Of a stretch of DNA of 64,000 nucleotides, positions 17,019 through 26,302 are shown one piece after another. Location: assembly GCF_000374405.1 (NCBI RefSeq), contig NZ_KB894218.1, positions 63,683 to 127,682 of the forward strand, in the 5' to 3' direction. Under the pieces are notes generated by a model. That model worked only from the letters and a program-made list of their open reading frames with translations. It did not search any database and was not told the DNA's origin. How positions within the stretch are numbered: position 1 is the first letter of the stretch; each line of letters opens with the position of its first letter. The translations under genes and the position numbers were made by a program. The stretch is from Riemerella columbina DSM 16469 (lineage in GTDB: Bacteria; Bacteroidota; Bacteroidia; Flavobacteriales; Weeksellaceae).

Positions 17019-18815
17019 TTAATCGTTCAGTTTTAGCACCGCCATAAAGGCAGATTGTGGCACTTCTACACGCCCAATTTGTTTCATTTTCTTTTTCCCC
17101 TCTTTTTGTTTTTCTAAGAGCTTTCGTTTACGCGAGATATCCCCACCGTAACATTTTGCTGTTACATCTTTTCTAAGGGCTTTTATGGTTTCTCTAGCGA
17201 TAACTTTAGTTCCTAATGCAGCTTGTACTGCTATATCAAACTGCTGTCTTGGGATCAGCTCACGCAGTTTTTCACACATCTTTTTACCGATGCTATATGC
17301 ATTGTCTTGGTGGATTAATGAGGATAAAGCATCCACCATATCACCATTAATCAAAATATCCATTTTTACCAATTTAGAAGCACGGAAACCAATGGGATGG
17401 TAGTCAAATGAAGCGTAACCTTTGGAAATTGATTTTAATCTATCATAGAAATCAAATACCACTTCGGCTAACGGCATATTGAATATCAATTCCACACGCT
17501 CGGCAGTAAGGTAACTTTGGTTTACAATTTCCCCTCTTTTCTCGATACATAGCGTCATTACAGGACCTACAAAATCAGATTTGGTAATGATGGAGGCTTT
17601 GATATAAGGCTCTTCCACACGATCCATCACCGTAGGATCCATCATTTCTGAAGGGTTGTTAATCAAAATCGGTAATTCTGGCTCCTTTTTGCTGTAACCA
17701 TGGTAAGATACATTGGGAACGGTGGTAATCACATTCATTCCGAATTCTCTATCCAAACGCTCTTGTACAATTTCCATATGGAGCATACCGAGGAAACCGC
17801 ATCGGAAACCGAAACCTAATGCCGCAGAACTTTCGGGTTCAAAAACTAATGAAGCGTCATTCAGTCTTAATTTTTCTAATGAAGTTCTTAGTTCCTCAAA
17901 ATCTTCACTCACAACGGGATAGATTCCTGCAAATACCATTGGTTTTACCTCTTCAAAACCTTCAATGGGTTCTGGTGCAGGGTTTTGTACGCTGGTAATG
18001 GTATCGCCTACTTTTACCTCTCTTGCATCTTTAATACCAGAAATAATATAGCCTACATCGCCACATTTAATATCTTGCTTCGGCTGTTGTTTTAGTTTTA
18101 AAGTCCCTACTTCATCGGCATCGTAAGTTTTATCGGTTGCCATAAACTTAACCTTTTCTCCTTTGGAAATTTTTCCATTCACGACTTTAAAGTACGCTTC
18201 AATCCCTCTAAAAGGATTATAAACGGAATCAAAAATTAGAGCTTGCAATGGACCATTGGGGTCGCCTTGTGGCGCTGGAATACGCTTTACAATTTGTTCT
18301 AAAAGTTCGTGTACGCCTTCGCCTGTTTTCCCAGAAACACGCAAAACATCATCATAATCACACCCGATGAGGTTCATAATTTCGTCGGTTACTTCTTCTG
18401 GATTTGCAGAAGGTAAATCAATTTTATTAAGAACGGGGATGATTTCTAAATCATTTTCCAACGCCAAATAAAGGTTGGAAATCGTTTGTGCCTGAACACT
18501 TTGTGCGGCATCTACAATCAGTAATGCGCCTTCACACGCCGCGATAGAGCGAGATACTTCGTAAGAAAAATCCACATGCCCTGGCGTATCGATAAGGTTG
18601 AGTACATATTTTTCACCATTGTACTCGTAGTCCATTTGAATGGCGTGTGATTTAATGGTAATGCCTCGCTCTTTTTCCAAATCCATATCGTCCAAAGTTT
18701 GCGATTGGAGTTCGCGCTGGGTAACGGTATTGGTATACTCTAGCAAACGATCTGCAAGCGTCGATTTGCCGTGGTCAATATGAGCAATAATGCAAAAGTT
18801 TCGTATATTCTTCAT
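17019..18815 (-). CDS. lepA: elongation factor 4 (LepA), translational GTPase
   Basis: This 598-residue protein has the GTPase G1 motif HIDHGKST, G2/G3 blocks ([16 protein letters not shown]) and G4 NKIDLP. The LepA-specific C-terminal domain ends in the basic [16 protein letters not shown] region. It binds the ribosome and assists stalled or backtracked translation. The start is ATG at 18815. A longer frame to 18881 would cross the TATCTTTG promoter box at 18837-18844. It is divergent from rpiB. Confidence 0.95.
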   Translation of the reverse strand: MKNIRNFCIIAHIDHGKSTLADRLLEYTNTVTQRELQSQTLDDMDLEKERGITIKSHAIQMDYEYNGEKYVLNLIDTPGHVDFSYEVSRSIAACEGALLIVDAAQSVQAQTISNLYLALENDLEIIPVLNKIDLPSANPEEVTDEIMNLIGCDYDDVLRVSGKTGEGVHELLEQIVKRIPAPQGDPNGPLQALIFDSVYNPFRGIEAYFKVVNGKISKGEKVKFMATDKTYDADEVGTLKLKQQPKQDIKCGDVGYIISGIKDAREVKVGDTITSVQNPAPEPIEGFEEVKPMVFAGIYPVVSEDFEELRTSLEKLRLNDASLVFEPESSAALGFGFRCGFLGMLHMEIVQERLDREFGMNVITTVPNVSYHGYSKKEPELPILINNPSEMMDPTVMDRVEEPYIKASIITKSDFVGPVMTLCIEKRGEIVNQSYLTAERVELIFNMPLAEVVFDFYDRLKSISKGYASFDYHPIGFRASKLVKMDILINGDMVDALSSLIHQDNAYSIGKKMCEKLRELIPRQQFDIAVQAALGTKVIARETIKALRKDVTAKCYGGDISRKRKLLEKQKEGKKKMKQIGRVEVPQSAFMAVLKLND

Positions 18816-18836
18816 AGATAAATTCTCGGTAAAGTG

Positions 18837-18844
18837 CAAAGATA
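18837..18844 (-). promoter_or_regulatory. -7 box for lepA (minus strand TATCTTTG)
   Basis: The plus strand reads CAAAGATA. It supports the lepA start at 18815 with a leader of under 20 nt. Confidence 0.65.
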
Positions 18845-18949
18845 ATGTTTTTTTAGTTTGATTTTCTATAAAATGTACCAATGTAATAATATACCAATGT
18901 AATTAAAGGCTATACTTCTTTCATTTATAATTTTTAATCTTATTTTTCT

Positions 18950-18957
18950 TATTTTTG
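18950..18957 (+). promoter_or_regulatory. -7 box (TATTTTTG) for rpiB
   Basis: An exact TAnnTTTG box lies 27 bp before the rpiB ATG at 18984, in the divergent lepA-rpiB gap. Confidence 0.62.
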
Positions 18958-18983
18958 TACAAAAGTCAAATAAAGATTAAATC

Positions 18984-19415
18984 ATGAAAAAATTAGCCAT
19001 CGCTTGCGACCATGCAGGCTACGAGTACAAAGAATATTTAAAAGCCCAATTATCGGCAGAATATGATATTACAGATTATGGTACACACACGACGGAGTCC
19101 GTAGATTATCCAGATTTTGTACATCCCGCAGCAGCCTCGGTAGAGCAAGGCGAAAATGAAATGGGGATTTTAGTTTGTGGGAGTGGGCAAGGCGTTCAAT
19201 TAACGGCTAATAAACATAAAGGAATTCGTTGTGCACTGTGCTGGATGCCAGAGCTAGGAGCTTTAGCCAGACAGCATAACAATTGTAATATGGTGGCGAT
19301 TCCAGCAAGGTTTATCGCTAAAGAACTGGCGTTAGAAATTGTAAAAACCTTTCTTGATACGGAATTTGAAGGCGGTAGACATCTAAAAAGAGTAGAAAAA
19401 ATAGCGACTTGCTAA
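18984..19415 (+). CDS. rpiB: ribose-5-phosphate isomerase B
   Basis: This 143-residue RpiB/LacAB-family enzyme interconverts ribulose-5-phosphate and ribose-5-phosphate in the pentose phosphate pathway. Visible blocks are the N-terminal IACDHAGYEYK, the phosphate-binding CGSGQGV loop, and HNNCNMVAIPARFI near the C-terminus. Length matches the family. It lies 23 nt before the SpmA/SpmB-like gene and may be co-transcribed with it. The start follows the -7 box by about 27 nt. Confidence 0.94.
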   Translation: MKKLAIACDHAGYEYKEYLKAQLSAEYDITDYGTHTTESVDYPDFVHPAAASVEQGENEMGILVCGSGQGVQLTANKHKGIRCALCWMPELGALARQHNNCNMVAIPARFIAKELALEIVKTFLDTEFEGGRHLKRVEKIATC

Positions 19416-19438
19416 TGTTTTAAAACTAAATCAATCGT

Positions 19439-20842
19439 ATGGTTCTAAGTAGAATTTGGAGTGCTTTTATTATTGTTGCCATTTTGGTAGCCAGTGGAAA
19501 ATATTTGTTTTCGGATAATTATAAAGCGATTTATAATGATATGGTGGTAGGAAAAGGAGGCGATACCATTGCTATTGCCACTAAATCTATCAATGATTTC
19601 CATCCTAATGCTATTGAAAACTTTCAGGAAAACCCTGTATACATTCAAAATAATATCCACTACCAATACGAACCCACTACGCAAGAAGTAAAGGTTTATA
19701 GGCTCCAAGAAACTGATGGCGTAATTGGGACCAGCCAGACTGCGGTAGAGATCTGTTTAGGATTGATTGGAATCATGACTTTATTTATGGGGTTTATGAG
19801 TATTGCTGAAAAAGCAGGTGGCATCAACCTTTTAAGCCGAATGATACAACCGTTCTTTTCTAAACTCTTCCCAGAAGTACCCAAAAACCATCCCGCATTT
19901 GGGCATATGATGTTGAATTTCTCGGCGAACCTTCTAGGGTTAGATAATGCAGCGACTCCTTTTGGGCTTAAAGCCATGGAAAGTTTACAAACCCTTAACC
20001 CAGATAAAGACCGTGCCAGCAATGCACAAATAATGTTTCTCTGTTTGCATGCCAGTGGGCTTACCCTTATCCCAGTATCTATCATTGCTATTAGAGCGTC
20101 TATGGGGTCGCAAACCCCTACGGATATTTTCCTGCCTTGTATGATTGCTACTTTTTGTGCGACTATGGCAGCAATGATTATGGTGTCCATTAAACAAAAA
20201 ATTAATTTACTTCAACCGATTGTACTTGCTTATATTGGAGGAATTTCAACCATTATAGCAGGGTTGGTTTTATTTTTAGTCCAATTGAGCAAAGAGGAAT
20301 TGGACAGTTTTAGTAAAGTATTGAGCAATGGAATTATTTTATTGATTTTCTTTGCGATTATTTTAGGCGGTTTATACAAGAAACTGAATATCTTCGAGGC
20401 GTTTATAGATGGCGCGAAGGAAGGCTTTAAAGTCTGTGTTAAAATTATTCCTTACCTCGTTGGGATGTTAATTGCCATTTCTTTATTAAGAACTTCCGGC
20501 GTATTTGATTTGATTATCAATGGAATGAAATGGACAGCAGATGCACTAAGTCTAGACACAAGATTTGTTGATGGACTTCCAACGGCATTGATAAAACCAC
20601 TTTCTGGCTCTGGGGCTAGAGGGATGATGGTGGATACTATGGCAACCTTTGGGGCAGATTCTTTCCCTTCTAGATTGGCTGGGGTTTTACAAGGGAGTTC
20701 AGATACAACTTTTTATGTCATTGCTGTTTATTTTGGTGCAGTAGGCGTTAAAAACACCCGTTATACGGTGGGAACGATGCTTTTGGCCGATTTGGTAGGC
20801 ATTATCACTTCTATTGTTTTAGCGTATTTATTTTTTGGATAA
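19439..20842 (+). CDS. fused SpmA/SpmB-like nucleoside-recognition (Gate) domain membrane protein
   Basis: This 467-residue membrane protein has two copies of the Gate-type region. One is in the first half (GLIGIMTLFMGFMSIAEKAG to NLLGLDNAATPFGLKAM), the other in the second half (KIIPYLVGMLIAISLLRTSG to SGARGMMVDTM, then GSSDTTFYVIAVYFG). The pattern matches SpmA joined to SpmB, which are separate genes in spore formers. Function in non-sporulating Bacteroidota is not known; a transport role is suggested by the Gate domains. Confidence 0.85.
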   Translation: MVLSRIWSAFIIVAILVASGKYLFSDNYKAIYNDMVVGKGGDTIAIATKSINDFHPNAIENFQENPVYIQNNIHYQYEPTTQEVKVYRLQETDGVIGTSQTAVEICLGLIGIMTLFMGFMSIAEKAGGINLLSRMIQPFFSKLFPEVPKNHPAFGHMMLNFSANLLGLDNAATPFGLKAMESLQTLNPDKDRASNAQIMFLCLHASGLTLIPVSIIAIRASMGSQTPTDIFLPCMIATFCATMAAMIMVSIKQKINLLQPIVLAYIGGISTIIAGLVLFLVQLSKEELDSFSKVLSNGIILLIFFAIILGGLYKKLNIFEAFIDGAKEGFKVCVKIIPYLVGMLIAISLLRTSGVFDLIINGMKWTADALSLDTRFVDGLPTALIKPLSGSGARGMMVDTMATFGADSFPSRLAGVLQGSSDTTFYVIAVYFGAVGVKNTRYTVGTMLLADLVGIITSIVLAYLFFG

Positions 20843-20856
20843 TTTTATTTAAGTTA

Positions 20857-21555
20857 ATGATACAACAAATTCCCATAGAACGCATCATGTTTTTGGATAT
20901 TGAAACCGTCCCTTTAGTTTCAGATTGGAACGAACTTTCTGAAACGGAACAACGGCTATGGGAAAAGAAGACGGCGTATCAAAGAAAAGAGGATATTTCT
21001 GCGGAAGACTTCTATCCACAGCGGGCTGGCGTGATGGCAGAATTTGGGAAAATTATTTGTCTCTCTATCGGAATGTTGGGTAAGAATGAAAAACTCAAAA
21101 TTAAAAGTTTTGCAGGGGATGATGAAGCCGCGTTATTAGCCCAATTTGGTGAGTTGTTCAATAGTCCAAGGCTGCAACAAGTCATTCTTTGTGCACATAA
21201 TGGTAAGGAATTTGATTTTCCATGGATTGCCCGCCGATTTTTGGTTAATGGAATGATGCCTCCGAGTCCGTTTCAAATGTTTGGGAAAAAACCTTGGGAA
21301 ATTCCTCATTTGGATACGATGGAGCTATGGAAATTTGGCGATTATAAAAGTTTTATTTCTTTAGAACTGATGGCGCATCTCTTTGGAGTTCCCACCCCAA
21401 AAGACGATATTGATGGTTCTATGGTCGCCGAAGTATATTATAAAGACAAAGATTTACCTCGAATTGTCAACTATTGTGAAAAAGATGTTTTAACTTTGGC
21501 AAATGTTTTTAGAAGGCTAAGACAAGAAGAATTACTGGAGCGAGAAGAGGAGTGA
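20857..21555 (+). CDS. predicted 3'-5' exonuclease, DEDD superfamily (PolB-proofreading-like)
   Basis: This 232-residue RNase H-like nuclease has the ExoI motif FLDIET (Asp14, Glu16), ExoII AHNGKEFDFPWI and ExoIII YCEKDVLTLANV. These are the three metal-binding blocks of DEDD exonucleases. It resembles the stand-alone exonuclease of the PolB family seen across Bacteroidota. It starts 14 nt after the SpmAB-like gene, so it is likely in the same operon. The natural substrate is not known. Confidence 0.85.
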   Translation: MIQQIPIERIMFLDIETVPLVSDWNELSETEQRLWEKKTAYQRKEDISAEDFYPQRAGVMAEFGKIICLSIGMLGKNEKLKIKSFAGDDEAALLAQFGELFNSPRLQQVILCAHNGKEFDFPWIARRFLVNGMMPPSPFQMFGKKPWEIPHLDTMELWKFGDYKSFISLELMAHLFGVPTPKDDIDGSMVAEVYYKDKDLPRIVNYCEKDVLTLANVFRRLRQEELLEREEE

Positions 21556-21642
21556 TGTAAGAAGTATTATTGTAAAATGTATGTACGCCACAACAATCCA
21601 AAGTCTAACATCTAAGCTCTAACATCTATCAAAATTAAAAAA

Positions 21643-21969
21643 ATGAAATATACAGACAAACAAATTGCCGATATAGGCGAAGAAATCATAAAAACTTTAA
21701 AAACAGTTTACGACCCAGAAATCCCAGTAGATATCTACGAGCTAGGATTGGTCTACGATGTACAAATTTCAGACGAAGGCGCTGTAAAAGTGGTAATGAC
21801 GCTTACTACGCCCAACTGTCCTGTGGCAGAATCCTTGCCGCAAGAAGTAAAGGATAAAGTGGCAGAAGTAGAAGGCGTAAAAGAAGTGGATTTAGAACTG
21901 ACTTTTGAACCCACTTGGACGAAAGACATGATGAGCGAAGAAGCCCGTTTTGAATTGGGAATGCTTTAG
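21643..21969 (+). CDS. DUF59/MIP18-family iron-sulfur cluster assembly factor (SufT-like)
   Basis: This 108-residue protein is a single DUF59 domain. It has DPEIPVDIYELGLVYDV near the N-terminus and TTPNCPVAESLP, whose Cys is the conserved reactive residue. It ends in a short acidic tail. Members help mature Fe-S proteins in the SUF pathway. Only the single gene is present here, with no suf operon in the window. Its stop is 2 nt from the stop of the convergent lyase gene. Confidence 0.88.
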   Translation: MKYTDKQIADIGEEIIKTLKTVYDPEIPVDIYELGLVYDVQISDEGAVKVVMTLTTPNCPVAESLPQEVKDKVAEVEGVKEVDLELTFEPTWTKDMMSEEARFELGML

Positions 21970-21971
21970 TT

Positions 21972-22820
21972 TTAAAAATGAAAAATGGACTTGGCTCGGT
22001 TCCAAGCGCTTTCAAAATTAAGCATATGCTGCTGAATAGGAATTTTTTCCATATTCATAAAATTAAAGACTTGTTCCGTAGGCATATTTCCGACTAAATC
22101 ATCTTTAGCCATAGGGCAACCTCCAATGCCTTTTATTGCAGAATCAAATCTTCTACAGCCGCTATCATAGGCGGCTTTTAGTTTTTTATACGCATCTTCA
22201 TAGCGATTGTGAAAATGAGCCCCAAAACTAATTTTTGGGTACTGGCGCGGGATTTTATCAAACAACAAGGCGATAGATTCTGGTGTAGCTACGCCCGTAG
22301 TATCAGAAAGCAGGATGTTTTTAATTCCAATATCCGAAAATCGTTTTGCCCAATGGTCTACATCTTCCCATTTCCAAGCTTCGCCATAAGGATTGCCAAA
22401 TGCCATAGAGAAATAAACATTCAAGGTTTTTTGCTCGGCATCGGTCATGGATAAAATTTCCTTGATTTGATTAAAGGCTTCCTCCTGATTTTTATTGGTA
22501 TTCCTAAATTGAAAAGTTTCAGAAATAGAAAATGGAAACCCCAAAATATCCACACTCTTATGTTTTAATGCCCGTTCTGCTCCCTTGATATTAGCGACGA
22601 TAACGGATAATTGTGTATCAGAAATAGATTTATCAATTGCATCTACCACTTCGCCAGAGTCTGCCATTTGAGGAATGGCTTTGGGCGATACAAAACTACC
22701 ACAATCTAGGACATCAAATCCTACCGCCATAAGGCTATTCAGATAGTCGATTTTGACTTCCGTGGGGATAAATTCACTCCAGCCTTGCATGGCATCTCTT
22801 GGGCATTCTGTTAGAAACAT
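21972..22820 (-). CDS. hydroxymethylglutaryl-CoA lyase-like enzyme (HMGL TIM barrel)
   Basis: This 282-residue DRE-TIM metallolyase cleaves HMG-CoA to acetoacetate and acetyl-CoA in leucine degradation, if the assignment holds. It begins with the substrate/metal block CPRDAMQG. It also has LLSDTTGVATPESI, the metal-binding His pair in AHFHNRYEDA, and the flexible loop GIGGCPMAKDDLVGN with the catalytic Cys. Other HMGL-like aldolases share these motifs, so the exact substrate is less sure. It is convergent with the DUF59 gene with almost no gap. Confidence 0.87.
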   Translation of the reverse strand: MFLTECPRDAMQGWSEFIPTEVKIDYLNSLMAVGFDVLDCGSFVSPKAIPQMADSGEVVDAIDKSISDTQLSVIVANIKGAERALKHKSVDILGFPFSISETFQFRNTNKNQEEAFNQIKEILSMTDAEQKTLNVYFSMAFGNPYGEAWKWEDVDHWAKRFSDIGIKNILLSDTTGVATPESIALLFDKIPRQYPKISFGAHFHNRYEDAYKKLKAAYDSGCRRFDSAIKGIGGCPMAKDDLVGNMPTEQVFNFMNMEKIPIQQHMLNFESAWNRAKSIFHF

Positions 22821-22900
22821 TTTTACATTTTTAGATTGGTTTCAAATATAATAAAAATATTGAAATAAAAACATCAATTGGGAAAACCATAGCCATTCCC

Positions 22901-22918
22901 TTTATACTTCGGTATAAA
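22901..22918. promoter_or_regulatory. TTCG-tetraloop inverted repeat upstream of pepT
   Basis: TTTATAC-TTCG-GTATAAA is a perfect 7-bp inverted repeat ending 5 bp before the -7 box. It would lie in promoter DNA rather than in the transcript, so a protein-binding site is the likeliest role. Confidence 0.4.
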
Positions 22919-22923
22919 AGCCC

Positions 22924-22931
22924 TAACTTTG
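22924..22931 (+). promoter_or_regulatory. -7 box (TAACTTTG) for pepT
   Basis: An exact TAnnTTTG box lies 18 bp before the ATG at 22950. Confidence 0.62.
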
Positions 22932-22949
22932 TAGAAAAATTAAACTAAA

Positions 22950-24209
22950 ATGACAACAATAGATTTTAATCAAGAGTGGAAAACCAAACTACTCAACCGT
23001 TTTATATCGTATGTGAAGATTTATTCTACCAGCGACCCAGAAAGTGAATCCACCCCTTCTACCCCTCAGCAGTGGGATATGGCGAATCTTTTATTTGAAG
23101 AGTTAAAATCTTTAGGCTTAGAAGATGTTTCCATAGATGAGCATGGCTATGTATTTGGATTTATTCCATCTAATTTAGAAGGTAAAGAAGTGTCTCAAGT
23201 AGGGTTTATTGCCCATTATGATAGTACGCCTGATTTTAATGGCAAAGGCGTTAACCCTCAAATTTGGGAAAATTATGATGGTCAGGATTTGGTTTTAAAT
23301 AAAGACACGGGCTTTACTTTATCCCCGAAAAAATTTGAAACTTTAAAAGATTATGTTGGACAAACGCTTATCACTACCGATGGGACTACTTTACTATCCG
23401 CAGATGATAAGGCTGGTATTGCCGAAATTGTAACCGCTGCGGAATACCTTTTGGCACACCCAGAAATAAAGCACGGAAGAATCTCTGTAGGTTTTAATCC
23501 AGATGAGGAAATCGGAAGAGGGGCACATTTATTTAATGTTGAAAAATTCGGCGCGGAATGGGCGTACACGATGGACGGAGGCGAAGTGGGCGAATTAGAA
23601 TACGAAAACTTTAATGCGGCTGGTGCGGTGGTAAAAATACATGGATTGAGCGTACACCCAGGCTATTCTTATGGGAAAATGGTAAATGCAGGATTACTCG
23701 CTGCGGATTTTATTAAACGACTTCCTGAAAATGAAACCCCAGCCACCACTAGAGGTTTTGAAGGGTTTTATCACCTATTGGATGTGACGGCTGATGTTTC
23801 TGAAGCAAAACTTCAATACATTATCCGTGACCATGATGCCGAAAAATTTGAAGAAAGAAAACGCGTGATGGAAAATACCGTAAAAGCCTTCAATGAAACC
23901 TATGGCGAAGGCGTAGCAGAAGTAGAAATAAAAGAGCAATACCGCAATATGAAGCAACAGTTTGAAGGCAAAATGCACATCATCGACTTTGCTGAAGAAG
24001 CCATGAAAGCCGCAGGGATAGAGCCTAATATAAAAGCCATTCGCGGAGGGACAGATGGGGCTCAGTTGTCTTATATGGGGTTGCCGTGTCCTAATATTTT
24101 TGCAGGTGGGCTAAACTTCCACGGACCTTATGAATATGTTCCATTAGAAAGTATGGAAAAAGCAACGAAAGTGATTTTAAATATTGCTCAGCTAGTTGCT
24201 GAAAAATAG
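22950..24209 (+). CDS. pepT: peptidase T (tripeptide aminopeptidase, M20)
   Basis: This 419-residue zinc enzyme removes N-terminal residues from tripeptides in the cytoplasm. Visible M20 blocks are IAHYDSTPDFNGKGV (first metal His), LLSADDKAGIAEI (bridging Asp) and FNPDEEIGRGAHLF (catalytic Glu). The lid-domain segment is VHPGYSYGKMVNA, and a C-terminal IRGGTDGAQLS loop follows. Length matches PepT. It is a single-gene unit with its own promoter and a strong terminator. Confidence 0.95.
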   Translation: MTTIDFNQEWKTKLLNRFISYVKIYSTSDPESESTPSTPQQWDMANLLFEELKSLGLEDVSIDEHGYVFGFIPSNLEGKEVSQVGFIAHYDSTPDFNGKGVNPQIWENYDGQDLVLNKDTGFTLSPKKFETLKDYVGQTLITTDGTTLLSADDKAGIAEIVTAAEYLLAHPEIKHGRISVGFNPDEEIGRGAHLFNVEKFGAEWAYTMDGGEVGELEYENFNAAGAVVKIHGLSVHPGYSYGKMVNAGLLAADFIKRLPENETPATTRGFEGFYHLLDVTADVSEAKLQYIIRDHDAEKFEERKRVMENTVKAFNETYGEGVAEVEIKEQYRNMKQQFEGKMHIIDFAEEAMKAAGIEPNIKAIRGGTDGAQLSYMGLPCPNIFAGGLNFHGPYEYVPLESMEKATKVILNIAQLVAEK

Positions 24210-24212
24210 AAT

Positions 24213-24244
24213 AAAAAACAGCCTCATAATTGAGGCTGTTTTTT
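24213..24244 (+). terminator. rho-independent terminator after pepT
   Basis: A perfect 14-bp stem, AAAAAACAGCCTCA with TGAGGCTGTTTTTT, encloses the loop TAAT. It includes its own T-run. Confidence 0.85.
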
Positions 24245-24340
24245 ATTCGTTAATTAATTTATAATCAATATAAAATGTTTTTTTGATATTAAAAATTTAA
24301 TTACATTTACATTATCATTAACAATAAAATTTTTACCATT

Positions 24341-24595
24341 ATGAAAAAATTATTTTTTATGGCTACACTTTTGGTAGCAGGATTTATGAGTGCCAATGAG
24401 TTTTCCTCAGTTAAACCAAATCTTTCAGTAGATTCAAAAATTGAATATGTGCGAGGTGTATGTAAAATGACATTCACAGCATATAATAGTCAAGGAGAAG
24501 CAATGTATTCTTGGACTGAAACTAGATATGCTGATAGTTATAACCAGTGTTTACAGATGGGACTTTCGAGACTTGCAGAGTTAAATAACCCATAA
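24341..24595 (+). CDS. small exported protein of unknown function (84 aa)
   Basis: The protein has a signal peptide (about residues 1-18, ending FMSA). A short mature part holds two Cys residues (in RGVCKMTF and NQCLQM) that could form a disulfide. I do not recognise the family. It is the first gene of the exported-protein cluster and lies 75 bp before a GLPGLI-family gene in the same direction. The ATG start gives a complete signal peptide. Confidence 0.65.
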   Translation: MKKLFFMATLLVAGFMSANEFSSVKPNLSVDSKIEYVRGVCKMTFTAYNSQGEAMYSWTETRYADSYNQCLQMGLSRLAELNNP

Positions 24596-24670
24596 TTATT
24601 GAATTTGACAATATAAAGAGTGGATTTGATATTAAATCCATTTTTTTAATCCTTAAATACAAATAATAAA

Positions 24671-25420
24671 ATGAAACATTTTGCTTTATACCTATTTTTA
24701 TTGTTCTTTTATAGCGTTGTAACAGGACAAGAGATTCATGTTGAGTACTTGAACCACTATACAAAGTTTTCGGATTTTAAAGAAGATTTGTATATATACA
24801 ATGATGTTAGTGTTAGTATTAGAGATTCGGTTAATCTTAAAAATATGGATAAAAGTCCAAAATTTGATTCGCCAGATGAAGCAATATTCTTTACTAATAA
24901 TAAGATACACTCTGTAATCATAAAAAAAAGGAATAATAAAGTTATTATCAAGCAGTATTTAGATGATATTCCTTATGTTATCTCAGATAGACTCCCAAAA
25001 ATAAATTGGGAAATTAAATTTTCTGATAAAAAAAATATTTTAGGCTATGAATGTATTAAAGCAACAGGAACTTTTCGTGGCTCAGATATCATTGCCTATT
25101 TTACGCCTAAAATAAAATATTCTACTGGACCCTATAAGTTTTATGGTTTGGATGGATTAATTTTAGAAGTTTATGAAGCTGACAACAATTTTAACCATTG
25201 GGTAGCAACTAAATTACAATTTAATCCTGAAAAGAAAAGATTAGATGATTTTAATTATACCCAACAGGCAGTTACATTAAAAACATTTTTAGATATCGAA
25301 CAAGCTAAAAAAGATGAGGATTTTAAAAAGATGACGAAGAATATTCCTAAAGATGTAAAAGTTACAAGAAATAAAATAGAAAGGACATCAATTGAGAAAA
25401 AATATGAGTGGGAACAGTAG
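24671..25420 (+). CDS. GLPGLI-family exported protein, divergent (GLDGLI variant)
   Basis: This 249-residue protein has an N-terminal signal peptide (about residues 1-18, ending VTGQ). It carries the family's core in changed form: SDIIAYFTPKIKYSTGPYKFYGLDGLILEVYE, where the signature GLPGLI reads GLDGLI and the usual GGRNWTAWFT block is degraded. GLPGLI proteins are Bacteroidota exported proteins of unknown role. The stop overlaps the next GLPGLI gene by 17 nt, so they are translated from one message. Confidence 0.8.
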   Translation: MKHFALYLFLLFFYSVVTGQEIHVEYLNHYTKFSDFKEDLYIYNDVSVSIRDSVNLKNMDKSPKFDSPDEAIFFTNNKIHSVIIKKRNNKVIIKQYLDDIPYVISDRLPKINWEIKFSDKKNILGYECIKATGTFRGSDIIAYFTPKIKYSTGPYKFYGLDGLILEVYEADNNFNHWVATKLQFNPEKKRLDDFNYTQQAVTLKTFLDIEQAKKDEDFKKMTKNIPKDVKVTRNKIERTSIEKKYEWEQ

Positions 25421-26243
25421 ATTTCAATGGTTTATTATATGTTTTTTAATAAGTATTCAATTGTTCTCACAGAATTATAGGGTAATTTACAATTATAAGT
25501 TTGTAATGGACTCTACCAATCTCAAAGAACAAAATCACGAGGCTATGGTTTTAGATATTGATAGTAAAGGTTCTGTGTTTTATAGTTTTCCCAAGTTTTA
25601 TCGTGATTCTATAAATACCAAGAAAAACATGCTACCTCCAAGTGGTATTATTGCAAATCAAATTGATTTTTTTGTAACTAAAGAATATCCAAGTTTTAAA
25701 ACTACACTTTACAATAATATTAGTATTAACAAGTTTGCTGTAAAAGATTCGGTTCCATTAAATTGGAAAATACTAAATGAAATTGATACCCTCAGTGGTT
25801 TTACAATTCAAAAAGCAGAAACGGAATTTGGTGGTAGAAATTGGACAGCATGGTTTACATCTGATATCAGTATATTTGATGGTCCTTATAAATTCCATGG
25901 ATTGCCGGGTCTAATCTTAAAAATTGAAGATAAAAAACATCAGCATCAATTTACTTTTATGAGTATTAAAAAAATGATTGGGGGCAAGCAAAACTTTATT
26001 AATACCCAGAACCTAAAAGTAAAGTCTATTTCAAATAAAGAGTTTAAAACCTACTGGAAAGAATACCTTAAAGATCCTGCAAAAGATACTAATTTTTTAC
26101 TTTTAAATTCTGGAAAAGGCTTTAGTATTAATTGGGAAGGAAAGACCTACGATACCAGAGAAATGATGAAAAATGCTGAGAAACTTGAGAATGAAAGAAT
26201 AAAAAAATATAATAATTTTATTGAACTGAATTTGTACAAGTAA
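25404..26243 (+). CDS. GLPGLI-family exported protein
   Basis: The protein has about 279 residues, with a signal peptide in its first 25 or so (ending FSQN). The family core is complete: the block GGRNWTAWFTSDI is followed by DGPYKFHGLPGLILKIED. The role of the family is unknown. I place the start at ATG 25404; an upstream TTG at 25392 would add four residues. It overlaps the preceding paralogue by 17 nt and ends at a converging terminator. Confidence 0.9.
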   Translation: MSGNSRFQWFIICFLISIQLFSQNYRVIYNYKFVMDSTNLKEQNHEAMVLDIDSKGSVFYSFPKFYRDSINTKKNMLPPSGIIANQIDFFVTKEYPSFKTTLYNNISINKFAVKDSVPLNWKILNEIDTLSGFTIQKAETEFGGRNWTAWFTSDISIFDGPYKFHGLPGLILKIEDKKHQHQFTFMSIKKMIGGKQNFINTQNLKVKSISNKEFKTYWKEYLKDPAKDTNFLLLNSGKGFSINWEGKTYDTREMMKNAEKLENERIKKYNNFIELNLYK

Positions 26244-26266
26244 TTCTAAAAAATAATTCTTATAAA

Positions 26267-26297
26267 AATCCCTCGTCTAAATTTTAGGCGAAGGATT
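26267..26297. terminator. terminator between converging GLPGLI genes
   Basis: An imperfect stem pairs AATCCCTCGTCTAA with TAGGCGAAGGATT around a short AT loop, between two convergent stops. Confidence 0.55.
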
Positions 26298-26302
26298 TGC
26301 GG

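Noticed and set aside
21604-21628. 11-bp direct repeat TCTAACATCTA before the DUF59 gene
   Set aside because: The repeat is short, low in complexity and 14 bp apart. I see no link to a promoter or to the phased arrays.
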